From the NCBI GenBank assembly GCA_050998805.1, contig JBPCPV010000031.1:65019-129018 (forward strand): 64,000 bases of DNA, written 5' to 3'. Each line of letters starts with the position of its first letter. Within the stretch, counting starts at the first letter, position 1. The stretch comes from JAICKM01 sp050998805. Lineage in GTDB: Bacteria > Chloroflexota > Chloroflexia > QHBQ01 > JAICKM01. Both the position numbers and the translations under genes were made by a program. Positions 30,518 through 39,012 of this stretch are shown piece after piece. The notes under the pieces were generated by a model. That model saw nothing but the letters and a program-made list of their open reading frames with translations, made no database searches and was not told the DNA's origin.

Positions 30518-32374
30518 ATGCGCTCATGCTTCCGATTCCTGCTCGCCCGCCGTGCTTGGGTGCTGCTGGCGGTGCTGCTGGCTCTCGCCATCGCACCTGC
30601 CACGTTGGCCCACGCTCCGCTCGCACAAACCGGCGATAGTCCACCGATCCCGCCCCTGCGCTGGGCGTGGCGCACGCTCGCGCTCCTCAGCGCGGGGGCG
30701 CTCCTCGGCGGGCCGCTCTTCAGCAGCTTTGTGCTCGGTGGGGCCTCGTCTGCCGAGGTGCGCTCGCTCGCCGGGCCGCTCGGCCGTCGGCTCGCGGCGA
30801 TGGTCTCCGTCTGCGCCGCCCTGCTGCTTTGGTCGCTCATGGCCGATATGGTCTACCAGGTCGCCGCGATAAACGGCACAGATGCTCTCGCCGCGTTCGG
30901 CAACCTCGGCACGGCGCGCGATGTCATCACCGGCACCGGCTATGGCGCCTACTGGGCGTTGCGCGTGGTGGCTGCCTTCGCGCTCCTCGGCTACGGCGCA
31001 TGGCGCTGGCGAGCGCCAGGCCGCCTCGACTGGACCGGCGGCGTCCTCAACGGCGGGATCGTCTTCGCGGGGGAGGCGCTCGGTAGCCACGAAGCTGCGG
31101 CGCGCCCCGTCCTCAGCCTCCCGCTCGGCATGATCGGCGACCTGATCCACCTGCTCGCGGCTGGGGCCTGGGTGGGCGGGCTGCTCTACATCGCCGTCGT
31201 CCTCCTGCCGGTGCTGCGGCGCGCCGAGCCTGCTCAGGCCGAGCGGCTGCTGGGCCGCGTCGTCCCCCGCTTCTCGAACCTAGCAGCCATCAGCGTTGTC
31301 CTGCTGATCGTGACCGGCTTGGCAAACCTCGCCGTGCATACGCTCGACCCCGCGGCCGTCCTCGACAACGACTACGGTCGGCTGCTGATCCTCAAGCACC
31401 TCCTCTTCCTGCCTCTGATCGCGCTCGGCGCGCTCAACAACCGCGTCGTCGGTCCCCAACTGGTGACCGCGCTCCTGCCGGGCGCGCCCCCGTCCGACGG
31501 ACATGCCGCCCGCCGCTTCCGCCGCACCGTCACTGCCCAGGCCGTGCTTGCCACCGCGGTACTGCTTTGCGCCGCCGGCCTGACCCTCCTTCCCCCGCCG
31601 CTCTCCGTAGGGGCCGCCACGCAATCCGCAATCCCCACTCCGCAATCCCCACTCCCCACTCCGCCGGTCCCCGTCAAGCTCGAGGAGACGGTCGCGGGCG
31701 TCCGCTTCGGGCTGACCGTGCTTCCCGACCCCGCCGGCGACATGTTCACGGTTGACCTGACGCGCATGGACAAGCAGACCGCGCCGCTCACCGATGCGCT
31801 CAAGCTCCAACTCCTGGCTATCCCCCAGGATACAGACTCCGGCAGCACGAGCCTGCCGGTCAACCGTGTCGGCCCCCTCGATCCCGATCACCAGGTCTAC
31901 ACCGCGACCGGCCAGATCCTTATCCTGTCGGGCGGCTACCAGATAAACGCCGAGTTCCTTCGCACCCAGGGCCAGGACATCTACGCCGGCTTCCGCCTCA
32001 CCCTCGCCGACGACGGCACCCTGAGCATCGTCCGCTCCGATGTCCTCCGCGCCTTGCTGACCACGCAGCCAAACCCCCCTCTAGTCGGCTTCGTAACCGT
32101 TACCATCAAACTGATCGACGGCCAGGAGCAGCCCGTCCCCGGCGCGCGCGTCCTCCTGACCCCGTTGATGCCCTCCCACGGGCACGTCGAGCTGCGCGGC
32201 GAGGCCACGCCTGTCTCCGGCTGCCCCGGCGCGTACTCAGTGCAGGCTCACTTCACGATGGGCGGTCCCTGGCTGCTGATCGTCGAGGTGGACCGCCCCA
32301 ACCAGCCCCCTGCGCGGACTGACGCCTCGTTCGACGTGACCGACCCCAACGCCACGCCGACCCCTCCGCCGTAG
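30518..32374 (+). CDS. CopD-like membrane protein fused to a YtkA/FixH-like domain
   Basis: 618 residues. After a signal-like segment come about eight transmembrane helices typical of CopD (LIHLLAAGAWVGGLLYIAVV, LILKHLLFLPLIALGALNNR). A linker made of heptamer-repeat sequence (QSAIPTPQSPLPTPP) leads to a C-terminal extracytoplasmic beta domain like YtkA/FixH. CopD proteins take part in copper uptake or resistance. The ATG begins immediately after the preceding stop. Together with the YVTN and YtkA-like genes it suggests an envelope copper-handling cluster, possibly serving the heme-copper oxidase encoded at 40-52 kb (inference). Confidence 0.85.
   Translation: MRSCFRFLLARRAWVLLAVLLALAIAPATLAHAPLAQTGDSPPIPPLRWAWRTLALLSAGALLGGPLFSSFVLGGASSAEVRSLAGPLGRRLAAMVSVCAALLLWSLMADMVYQVAAINGTDALAAFGNLGTARDVITGTGYGAYWALRVVAAFALLGYGAWRWRAPGRLDWTGGVLNGGIVFAGEALGSHEAAARPVLSLPLGMIGDLIHLLAAGAWVGGLLYIAVVLLPVLRRAEPAQAERLLGRVVPRFSNLAAISVVLLIVTGLANLAVHTLDPAAVLDNDYGRLLILKHLLFLPLIALGALNNRVVGPQLVTALLPGAPPSDGHAARRFRRTVTAQAVLATAVLLCAAGLTLLPPPLSVGAATQSAIPTPQSPLPTPPVPVKLEETVAGVRFGLTVLPDPAGDMFTVDLTRMDKQTAPLTDALKLQLLAIPQDTDSGSTSLPVNRVGPLDPDHQVYTATGQILILSGGYQINAEFLRTQGQDIYAGFRLTLADDGTLSIVRSDVLRALLTTQPNPPLVGFVTVTIKLIDGQEQPVPGARVLLTPLMPSHGHVELRGEATPVSGCPGAYSVQAHFTMGGPWLLIVEVDRPNQPPARTDASFDVTDPNATPTPPP
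31621..31663. repeat. GCAATCC/CCACTCC heptamer array at the CopD domain junction
   Basis: Six heptamers in strict register (GCAATCC, GCAATCC, CCACTCC, GCAATCC, CCACTCC, CCACTCC), translated in frame as the linker between the two domains. Confidence 0.88.
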
Positions 32375-32402
32375 CCGAATCCGCGAGTTGGGGACTATGT
32401 GG

Positions 32403-32408
32403 TATAAT
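32403..32408 (+). promoter_or_regulatory. -10 box of the ogt promoter
   Basis: TATAAT 19 bases before the start codon. No convincing -35 is seen, so the leader would be very short and promoter strength is uncertain. Confidence 0.4.
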
Positions 32409-32426
32409 TCAGCTGGAGGACGCAGT

Positions 32427-33002
32427 ATGGCGCAGCAGATGCCGCCGGAGCATATCGGGCCGCCGCCCGAAGTCATACCGATACGCTGGGGCAAGCTAGC
32501 CACCCCGCTCGGCCCGGTCCATGTCGCCGTTTCCCCGAAGGGCGTGGTCAGTGTCGCCACCGCAGCCGGCAACGACGACGCCTTCCGCGATGAATTGGAC
32601 GCCGGCCTCGGAGTGCGCGTGCAGCTCACCTCGGAGAGCGATCCCCTGCTCGAAGATGCGCTGACCCAACTTGCCGACTACTTCGCCGGAGCGCGCCAGG
32701 AGTTCGATCTGCCGCTCGATCTGCGGCTGCTGCGCGGAGACTTCAACTACCGAGCGCTCACCGAGCTACGAGAAGTGCCCTGGGGCAGCCTTGTGAGCTA
32801 CAGCGAGCTGGCCCGCCGCATCGGCGCTCCCCGAGCCGCACGCGCCGTCGGCCACGCCTGCGCCTCAAATCCCCTGCCGATCCTGATCCCTTGCCATCGG
32901 GTCGTGCGTGCCGGCGGCGGCATCGGCGGCTACGGAGGCTCCGGCATTTCCTACAAGCGGGCGCTGCTCGCCATCGAAGGCGTGATGTTCCCTGCGACTT
33001 AA
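32427..33002 (+). CDS. ogt: methylated-DNA--[protein]-cysteine S-methyltransferase
   Basis: 191 residues. The active-site motif IPCHRVV carries the methyl-accepting Cys; the DNA-binding HTH includes VPWGSLVSYSELARRIG and ARAVGHACASNPLP with its arginine finger, and GGYGGSGISYKRALL follows. It repairs O6-alkylguanine directly. ATG 32427 follows GGAGGACG; the longer upstream frame would start before the TATAAT at 32403-32408 and is rejected. Confidence 0.94.
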   Translation: MAQQMPPEHIGPPPEVIPIRWGKLATPLGPVHVAVSPKGVVSVATAAGNDDAFRDELDAGLGVRVQLTSESDPLLEDALTQLADYFAGARQEFDLPLDLRLLRGDFNYRALTELREVPWGSLVSYSELARRIGAPRAARAVGHACASNPLPILIPCHRVVRAGGGIGGYGGSGISYKRALLAIEGVMFPAT

Positions 33003-33022
33003 ATCCAACTCACGGAGAGATA

Positions 33023-34033
33023 ATGAAGAATCGCTTTCCCCTATTTACGATCTTCGCGCTCGCCGCGCTGACCCCCCTCGCTGCGGCCTGCGGCGACACC
33101 GTCGCGCCGAGCGGCGATGCCGCCAGGCCCACACCCCAGGGCCGCATCATGACAGCCAACCAGGGCGCGAACACGGTCAGCGTGATAGATGTGGCGACGG
33201 ATAGCGTCTACGCCACCGTGCCGACCGGCAATTCGCCTCACCACGTCCTCCCTACCCCCGACGGCAAGGAGTTCTGGGTCACGCTCTATAAGGCGAACCA
33301 TCTCCAGGTCTTCGATACCGCGACCCTCAAAGAGCTCGGCCAAGTGGACCTCGGCGGCGCGTCCGACGATCTGACCTTCGCGCCCGACGGCAAGCGACTC
33401 TACGTCAGCATGGGCGCGGATAACGTCGTGGCCGTGGTAGACCCCGCAGCCCGCACCCTCCTCACCAAGATCCCCGTCGGCATGACCCCCCACGGCGTGA
33501 AAGTCCGCCCCGACGGCAAAGAACTCTACGTCACCAACACAGCCGACAACACGATCTCGATCATCAGCCTCGGCGACACGCCCAAGATGGAGATCAGCTT
33601 CCATGTCGGCAACGACCCCTTCGAGGTCACCTTCGACCCCGATGGCAAGACCGCCTTCGTCAGCAACTTCCTCGGCGACTCGGTGGCGATGGTGGACACC
33701 GCCACCCGCCAGGTGAAGGGTGTCTTGCGCGCCGGCAAACAGCCCGCCATGATGTCCTTCGTGAACGGCACCGGCGGCGACATGCTCTGGGTCGCCAACA
33801 CCGGCTCACAAGAGGTCTGGGTGGTAGACCCGACGACTAAGAAGCTCGTGACACGCATCCCCGCCGGCGGTGGCGCGCACGGCGTCGTGCCCACGCCCTC
33901 CGGCAAGGTCTACGTGACGAACACGAACGACGGCACCGTGACCGTGATAGACGCCGCCACCGGCAAGGTCAAAACCACCATCGGCGTCGGTGCCAACCCG
34001 AACGGCCTCGGCTTCGTCCCACCCAACTCCTGA
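33023..34033 (+). CDS. YVTN/YncE-type beta-propeller lipoprotein
   Basis: 336 residues from ATG 33023 after GGAGAG. The N terminus is a lipoprotein signal ending LAAAC. The rest has seven propeller repeats (GANTVSVIDVATDSVYATV, VTNTADNTISII, VTNTNDGTVTVIDAATGKV). Such extracytoplasmic propellers are common near copper and cytochrome genes, but their role is usually unknown. It is followed at once by a YtkA-like gene. Confidence 0.88.
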   Translation: MKNRFPLFTIFALAALTPLAAACGDTVAPSGDAARPTPQGRIMTANQGANTVSVIDVATDSVYATVPTGNSPHHVLPTPDGKEFWVTLYKANHLQVFDTATLKELGQVDLGGASDDLTFAPDGKRLYVSMGADNVVAVVDPAARTLLTKIPVGMTPHGVKVRPDGKELYVTNTADNTISIISLGDTPKMEISFHVGNDPFEVTFDPDGKTAFVSNFLGDSVAMVDTATRQVKGVLRAGKQPAMMSFVNGTGGDMLWVANTGSQEVWVVDPTTKKLVTRIPAGGGAHGVVPTPSGKVYVTNTNDGTVTVIDAATGKVKTTIGVGANPNGLGFVPPNS

Positions 34034-34034
34034 T

Positions 34035-34703
34035 GTGAAACGCCTTTACGCACTACGCACTACGCACTACGCAGTGGCATTCCTCTGGCTGGTTCTGCTG
34101 CTGGGGACCGGCGTGCCGGCGGCGGCGCACGGCGGCAGCGTCTGGATGGATGAGGACGACGGCCCGTTCCATCTGATCGTCCAGACCCAGCCGACCTTGA
34201 TCGACAAGCAGCTGAAGTTTACCGTCCTGGTCAGCAGGCCCGATTACGGCCCCATGCTGCCCGATGCCGTGGTGCAGTTACAGGGCATACTCTCCGGGTC
34301 TGCACCCGTCGCGCTCGCCCCACCGCCCGAGCCCGGACAGGACGGCTACTACGACTTGCCGGTTACCCTGCCCGACTACGGCAACTGGGCCTTCACAATC
34401 ACTGTGAAGCGCGGCGCGGAGCTTGGAGTGGGCCACTTCAACCTGCTGTTCCAGCCGCCATCCGGTGCCGGCCCTCCGCTTTGGTTGCTCGCCCTCGTTC
34501 CCGCGCTCCTCGCGGCGGCCATCTTCATCTACTACTGGCGCGTGCCCAAGAAGCGCCTAGAACCATCGGCTGCGCCAGAACCATATGAGCATGAGGATCG
34601 GGGTGATGATCAGGGCGGCGATCACCAGCCAGAAGGCGACTGGGCTATCATAGGGGATAAACTTGACGAAGTTCATGCCGCCGAAGCCCACGATAAACGA
34701 TAG
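34035..34703 (+). CDS. YtkA/CopC-like exported protein with antisense 3' overlap of corA
   Basis: 222 residues from GTG 34035; GTG 34074 is an alternative. The signal peptide (FLWLVLLLGTGVPAAAHG) is preceded by YALRTTHYAV, which is translated ACGCACT heptamer repeat. A beta-sandwich domain (YtkA/FixH-like) and a C-terminal transmembrane helix (LLALVPALLAAAIFIYYW) follow. The last ~48 residues are very acidic and lie entirely antisense to the end of corA, suggesting that the original stop near 34560 was lost. Probably part of an envelope copper-handling cluster with CopD. Confidence 0.7.
   Translation: MKRLYALRTTHYAVAFLWLVLLLGTGVPAAAHGGSVWMDEDDGPFHLIVQTQPTLIDKQLKFTVLVSRPDYGPMLPDAVVQLQGILSGSAPVALAPPPEPGQDGYYDLPVTLPDYGNWAFTITVKRGAELGVGHFNLLFQPPSGAGPPLWLLALVPALLAAAIFIYYWRVPKKRLEPSAAPEPYEHEDRGDDQGGDHQPEGDWAIIGDKLDEVHAAEAHDKR
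34046..34073. repeat. ACGCACT heptamer array at the start of the YtkA-like gene
   Basis: Almost four ACGCACT units, translated as the first residues of the signal peptide. Confidence 0.88.
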
Positions 34704-35699
34704 GGGCATGAAGATGGTGGCGAACAGTGTCAGCCGCTTCACCACGACACTCAGGTTGTTGTTGACGCTGCTCAGGTACGTGTCGAGCACGCCGCTCGTG
34801 GCGTCGCGCTGGGTGTCGGCGAGTTCGTAGACCGCGACGAGCAGGTTGTGTACGTCGCGCAGGTAGCGTTCGTTCTCGTCGTGGATGAAGGGGCTGCCTG
34901 GGGTGCCGAGTATACCCACCGCCTCCCGCATCGGGGTCACCACCCGCCGCAGCGTCATCAGGTTGCGCTTGACGATGAACACATCTTTGAGCAACTCCGG
35001 GTCCGGCTTTCCCAACACCGTGTCTTCCAGGGAATCGATCTGCTCCGCCGTCGTCTCGAGGGCGTCGAAGAAGCTATCCGCCGTGCTGTCGAGGATCTTG
35101 TAGAGCACATAGTCCACCCCGTGTTGGAGCGTGGGGATCTCTCCCTCGGCGGCTTGGGTCTCGATCTTCTTCCAGACCTTCTCTACGGGCAGCATCTGCG
35201 GGTCATGGACCGTGATCAGATAGGTCTTGCCCAAGTATGCGTGTAGCTCGTGGCTGTCGAGCGCGCAGATCCCGCTCTCCATCGGGTGCTGTGCGGTCGT
35301 GTCGGCGCTCCCTCTGGCGGGGGGCTGCCAGTGTGGGTGCAAAGGGTCAGCCGGGTGGGGGCGCTGCGGGTTGTGGCCGGAGGGGCCTCCTTCGCGGGGC
35401 TGCGCGTTGCCTAAGCCTTCCACATGCGCCGAATGTATGATCAGGAAGAGATAGTTGTCGTATATTTCGAGCTTGCCGCGCTCGTTCGGGCTGCGTAGGT
35501 CTTCGATAGTCAGCGGGTGGAAGCGGAAATGAGACGCCAGCCAATCTATTGCGCCGGTGTCGGGTTCGATAATATCGAGCCAGAACGCCGCGCAATCCGG
35601 TCCCTGGCCCGCACCCGACGACGTGTGCTGCTCGACCCAACGCCTAGCCTCATCGCTGTCGGTGATCTTGCCCTCTGTCGTCAGCAGCCGTAACGCCAT
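34557..35699 (-). CDS. corA: CorA-type magnesium/cobalt transporter
   Basis: 380 residues. The cytoplasmic funnel has HPLTIEDLRSPNERGKLEIYDNY; the C terminus has two transmembrane helices joined by GFGGMNF, the GMN selectivity motif. Conducts Mg2+ (and Co2+). A ~45-residue His/Pro-rich, low-complexity insertion (HPADPLHPHWQPP) lies within the cytoplasmic domain. ATG 35699 follows GAGGAGATAGG. Its 3' end overlaps 147 bases with the convergent YtkA-like gene. Confidence 0.93.
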   Translation of the reverse strand: MALRLLTTEGKITDSDEARRWVEQHTSSGAGQGPDCAAFWLDIIEPDTGAIDWLASHFRFHPLTIEDLRSPNERGKLEIYDNYLFLIIHSAHVEGLGNAQPREGGPSGHNPQRPHPADPLHPHWQPPARGSADTTAQHPMESGICALDSHELHAYLGKTYLITVHDPQMLPVEKVWKKIETQAAEGEIPTLQHGVDYVLYKILDSTADSFFDALETTAEQIDSLEDTVLGKPDPELLKDVFIVKRNLMTLRRVVTPMREAVGILGTPGSPFIHDENERYLRDVHNLLVAVYELADTQRDATSGVLDTYLSSVNNNLSVVVKRLTLFATIFMPLSFIVGFGGMNFVKFIPYDSPVAFWLVIAALIITPILMLIWFWRSRWF

Positions 35700-35759
35700 C
35701 CTATCTCCTCAGCCCATTCTTTACATATAACGTGGGAGGCGGTCAAGAGACACCCTGCC

Positions 35760-36806
35760 CTACATGCGGAACTCCCCCGGCCCCACCAGCGACCGGTTGC
35801 TGACCCCGTCGATCCAGTGCCGCCCGATTTTGCCTGCACCCTCCTCATACAGCCGACAGTACGAGTCGTAGCGCGCCGCGGAGATACGCCCTGTGGCAAG
35901 CGCGGCGCGAACCGCGCAGCCCGGCTCGTTGCTGTGGCTGCAATCGTCGTGGCGGCATGTGCCGAGGTATGGACGGAACTCTGGGAAGCACTCGTCGAGC
36001 CGCCCCGCCGCGCCGCCCATCGCAAACGCGCGTATGCCTGCGGTATCCGCGAGCGCGCCTCCGCCGGGGCCGCTCAAGTGTACCATCCGCGTGCCGCTCG
36101 TCGTATGCCGCCCCTTGTGCGTCAGCTCGCTCACCCCGTTCACACGCAGTCCCAGCCCCGGTTCCAGCGCGTTCAGCAAGCTCGACTTGCCGACGCCGGA
36201 CGGGCCGAGGAGTGCGGATGTATGACTGGCGAGCCGGACACGCAGCTCATCGAGGCCGATCTCGTCGGCAACCGAAGTCCGCATGACCGGGTAGCCGAGG
36301 TCGGCATATACATCGAGCATGGCGGCGAGGTCGGGGTCCACTCCGAGATCCACCTTGTTGAGGCAGATGATGGCTGGCAGATCCTGCGCCTCGGCCATGA
36401 CGAGGAAGCGGTCGAGCAGCCCGAGGTGGGGCGCGGGGTCGCGTGCAGCGAACACCGCGACAACTTGGTCAATCCCCGCAACCGATCGGATCTCGCCTTT
36501 GCCGCCCGAGTCCTCCCGGCTGAAACCAGGCGCAACCCCGACGACTTCCTCGATCATTCCCTTGCCGTCGCCCATCAGCACGACGCGCACCCGGTCGCCG
36601 ACCGACACCGGATCGCGCGCCTTCGTGACAGCTCGGCGTGCCTTGTGGCGGAAGTTCGCGCTGTCAGCGTAGTAGAGGTCTTTGCGTAGCTTGCCGCGCA
36701 GCGTGCAGAGCAGCACGCCGTCTGCCGTTTCGACATGGTACTGGCCGCGGCTGCCGTCCATGACGGTGCCCTCGACGGGCATAGTTTCTTCGTTTGCGGT
36801 GGTCAA
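35760..36806 (-). CDS. rsgA: small ribosomal subunit biogenesis GTPase RsgA
   Basis: 348 residues. An N-terminal OB fold is followed by a circularly permuted GTPase: G4 ICLNKVDLG, G1 GPSGVGKSSLLNAL, G2 KGRHTTSGTRM, G3 DTAGI, then the zinc motif CRHDDCSHSNEPGCAV. It helps mature the 30S subunit. ATG 36806 is used; ATG 36782 is an alternative. The upstream transcript carries a possible 20-residue leader ORF. Confidence 0.95.
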   Translation of the reverse strand: MTTANEETMPVEGTVMDGSRGQYHVETADGVLLCTLRGKLRKDLYYADSANFRHKARRAVTKARDPVSVGDRVRVVLMGDGKGMIEEVVGVAPGFSREDSGGKGEIRSVAGIDQVVAVFAARDPAPHLGLLDRFLVMAEAQDLPAIICLNKVDLGVDPDLAAMLDVYADLGYPVMRTSVADEIGLDELRVRLASHTSALLGPSGVGKSSLLNALEPGLGLRVNGVSELTHKGRHTTSGTRMVHLSGPGGGALADTAGIRAFAMGGAAGRLDECFPEFRPYLGTCRHDDCSHSNEPGCAVRAALATGRISAARYDSYCRLYEEGAGKIGRHWIDGVSNRSLVGPGEFRM

Positions 36807-36919
36807 AGCAGTGGCTCCTTATCGCGCCTTATTGCGTCTGTATGCGTCGTAGGACAACAGAAAATCCATCGTTTGTGCATACAAAAAGGCCGACCGGAGC
36901 CGATGCTGGTGTGAGACTG

Positions 36920-36982
36920 TCAGCGTCGCGGCTTGGGGCTGCGGAGGCTTGCTCTTTGTTGCACAGTGAGTTTGTTCTTCAT
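36920..36982 (-). CDS. possible 20-residue leader peptide upstream of rsgA
   Basis: ATG 36982 starts a 20-codon basic ORF (begins MKNKLTVQQRASLR, ends TGA at 36920). It is preceded by AAAGGAGG seven bases before the ATG, one of the best ribosome-binding sites in the window, and lies about 50 bases downstream of a strong minus-strand promoter. Too short to judge by homology. It could be a regulatory leader peptide or a tiny basic protein. Confidence 0.45.
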   Translation of the reverse strand: MKNKLTVQQRASLRSPKPRR

Positions 36983-37039
36983 AGTCGGGCCTCCTTTGGC
37001 TTATGGCGTCATGCGCCGCTTACACTGCTCGTTGCAGAC

Positions 37040-37069
37040 ATTATAGGGCCAGTCCACCCTATCTGTCAA
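37040..37069 (-). promoter_or_regulatory. promoter of the leader ORF-rsgA transcript
   Basis: On the minus strand TTGACA (37064-37069), 18 bp, TATAAT (37040-37045). It gives a ~225-base leader ahead of rsgA containing the 20-codon ORF. Confidence 0.75.
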
Positions 37070-37166
37070 TCGGTCTTGCGACCTATCTCCGCCCCCAAGC
37101 CTTCCGTCCCCGCGGCCCCCGCCCAGCGAGCCGTCCCGGCGGCGGTACGGCGGCCCCCGCCCACCG

Positions 37167-37182
37167 ACTACGCACTACGCAC
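37167..37182. repeat. short ACTACGC heptamer array
   Basis: Two and a bit copies of the same family as at 15153, 21159 and 34046, between the rsgA and SRP RNA promoters. The surrounding 37080-37231 holds no gene that I can support. Confidence 0.7.
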
Positions 37183-37231
37183 CCTTTTTCGTGCTTTTTT
37201 GTGTCGTTTCATGGATGAAACGAATCGCAAC

Positions 37232-37260
37232 TTGACAAGCCGCCCGCGGTTTTGTATGAT
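37232..37260 (+). promoter_or_regulatory. promoter of the SRP RNA gene
   Basis: TTGACA (37232-37237), 17 bp, TATGAT (37255-37260), placing the start within two bases of the predicted 5' end of the RNA. Confidence 0.8.
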
Positions 37261-37264
37261 CAGT

Positions 37265-37535
37265 GCAGTCGTGCTAGGCGGGGAGCTAGCGCTACCCTGT
37301 ACCCGCAATGCGCTTTAGCGGGGCTGAACTCCCGATCGAGGTCCGGCTTTGTAGGACTGCCGGCGAAAAGTGGTGTTGAAGGCCAGGTCTCACGCGGCGG
37401 AACACTATGAACCCTGTCAGGACCGGAAGGTAGCAGCAGTAAATAGACCGTTTCGGGTGTCGTGAGGGTGCCGGGCTGGAGCTAACTGCCGCTGGTAAGC
37501 TGGAAGGCCGTAACGACAAAGGGTGCACGATCTGC
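37265..37535 (+). ncRNA. ffs: signal recognition particle RNA, large bacterial type
   Basis: About 271 bases, similar in layout to the Bacillus 6S-like scRNA. The Alu domain is seen as GTGCTAGGCGGGGAGCTAGC, CCTGTACCCGCAATGCGCT and TTGAAGGCCAG-type segments. The conserved Ffh-binding S-domain core is GTCAGGACCGGAAGGTAGCA. Terminal helix 5 closes by pairing GCAGTCGTGC at the 5' end with GCACGATCTGC at the 3' end. It forms the SRP with Ffh for cotranslational membrane targeting. Own promoter and intrinsic terminator flank it. Confidence 0.93.
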
Positions 37536-37543
37536 AAATCAAC

Positions 37544-37574
37544 GGAGGGCTGCCTTGACCGGCAGTCCTCTTTT
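37544..37574 (+). terminator. intrinsic terminator of the SRP RNA gene
   Basis: GAGGGCTGCC pairs with GGCAGTCCTC across a short loop, followed by TTTT, nine bases after the RNA. Confidence 0.85.
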
Positions 37575-37577
37575 GGT

Positions 37578-37603
37578 TGCGGAGCGCGGAGTGCGGAGTT
37601 TTG
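37578..37603. repeat. TGCGGAG heptamer array after the SRP terminator
   Basis: Three heptamers (TGCGGAG, CGCGGAG, TGCGGAG), the same family as inside etfA. Confidence 0.8.
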
Positions 37604-37646
37604 TACTGGCGGAGAAGTGGCTACTGATTGCGGTTGGGAGTTGGCT

Positions 37647-39002
37647 ATGAGCGGAGCAGCTAGCGGGGGCGTGCGGGGCATCGTCGAACGGCTTGTCGCG
37701 GCGGCGCTGCGGGCCGTGGATCCGGCGCGAGCGGTCGAGGAGGCGTTGAGCATCGGCGACGGAGGTGCCACGCTGACTGTGGGCGGGCGGACGCTGGCTT
37801 TGGAGGACTACGACCGGATTTTCGTGCTCGGCGCAGGCAAGGCCGGGGCCGCCATGGCGGCGGCGGCGGAGAGGCTGCTCGGCGGGCTGGATGCTTGGCG
37901 CGGCGGGCTGGTGGTCGTGAAGGACGCGCCGCCTGAGCCGGGGCCGGAGACGGTCGAGTTGCTACAGGCGGGCCATCCGCTGCCCGACGAGCGGGGAGTA
38001 GAGGGCGCGCGGCGGATCGCGGCGCTCGCGCGGGCGGCCACGGCCAACGACCTGGTGATCGCGCTCATCTCCGGCGGCGGCTCTGCCCTGCTGGCCGACC
38101 CCGCGCCGCCCCTGACCCTGGCCGATGTCGGGGCCGTGACCGCCGCCCTGCTGCGCGCGGGGGCGACTATCGGGGAACTGAACACCGTCCGCAAGCACCT
38201 GTCCGCGCTGAAAGGGGGGCGGCTCGCCGAGAAGGTTGCGCCCGCCACCCTGGTGGCGCTGGTCCTGAGCGATGTGGTCGGCAGCCCGCTTGACGTGATC
38301 GCCTCGGGGCCGACGACGCCCGACCCGACGACCTACACCGACGCGCTCGGTGTGCTTGCGGCATATGGGCTGACCTCGGCTATCCCCGAGGCGGCACGTG
38401 TGTACCTGGAGGCGGGCGCGGCTGGCAGTCTGCCGGAGACACCGGTGCCGGGCGACCCGCTGTTTGAGCGGGTGCTCACCTGCGTCATCGGAGACAACCG
38501 GCGGGCGGCCCTGGCGGCTGTTGAAGCAGCGCGCGCGATGGGCCTGGCTGCGATGCTGCTCTCCACCTATGTCGAAGGCGAGGCGAGGGAGGTTGGGCAG
38601 GTGCTGGGCGCGCTCGCCAAAGAGCTGCGGGCGGGCGACGGGCCGCTGCCTCGCCCGGCCTGCCTGGTGCTGGGCGGCGAAACCACAGTGACGGTGCGCG
38701 GCAGCGGCATGGGCGGGCGCAACCAGGAGATGGCGCTCGGTGCGGCGCTCGCGCTCGACGGCTGGGGGCCGAAGGTTGCCGTCGCAACATTCGCCACGGA
38801 CGGAGGCGACGGCTCCGGCGACGCCGCCGGGGCGGTCGTCGACGGCACCACTCTTGCACGCGCCAGGGCGCTCGGCCTCGACCCACATGCCGCGCTGGCG
38901 AATAACGACAGCTACCATTTCTGGCAGGCGCTCGGCGACGCGATCCTCACCGGGCCGACGGGCACGAACGTGAACGACCTGGCTTTTGTAGTTGCTCTGT
39001 AG
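37647..39002 (+). CDS. glycerate 2-kinase (MOFRL/DUF4147 family)
   Basis: 451 residues. The N-terminal DUF4147 domain has VLGAGKAGAAMA, AGHPLPDERG, LISGGGSALLADP and NTVRKHLSALKGG. The C-terminal MOFRL domain has GMGGRNQEMALGAA and ATDGGDGSGDAAGAVVDGTT. These enzymes phosphorylate glycerate, usually to 2-phosphoglycerate. ATG 37647 follows GGGAG; GTG 37617 is an alternative. The GH57 gene begins 10 bases downstream. Confidence 0.93.
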   Translation: MSGAASGGVRGIVERLVAAALRAVDPARAVEEALSIGDGGATLTVGGRTLALEDYDRIFVLGAGKAGAAMAAAAERLLGGLDAWRGGLVVVKDAPPEPGPETVELLQAGHPLPDERGVEGARRIAALARAATANDLVIALISGGGSALLADPAPPLTLADVGAVTAALLRAGATIGELNTVRKHLSALKGGRLAEKVAPATLVALVLSDVVGSPLDVIASGPTTPDPTTYTDALGVLAAYGLTSAIPEAARVYLEAGAAGSLPETPVPGDPLFERVLTCVIGDNRRAALAAVEAARAMGLAAMLLSTYVEGEAREVGQVLGALAKELRAGDGPLPRPACLVLGGETTVTVRGSGMGGRNQEMALGAALALDGWGPKVAVATFATDGGDGSGDAAGAVVDGTTLARARALGLDPHAALANNDSYHFWQALGDAILTGPTGTNVNDLAFVVAL

Positions 39003-39012
39003 AGGAGGAAAT

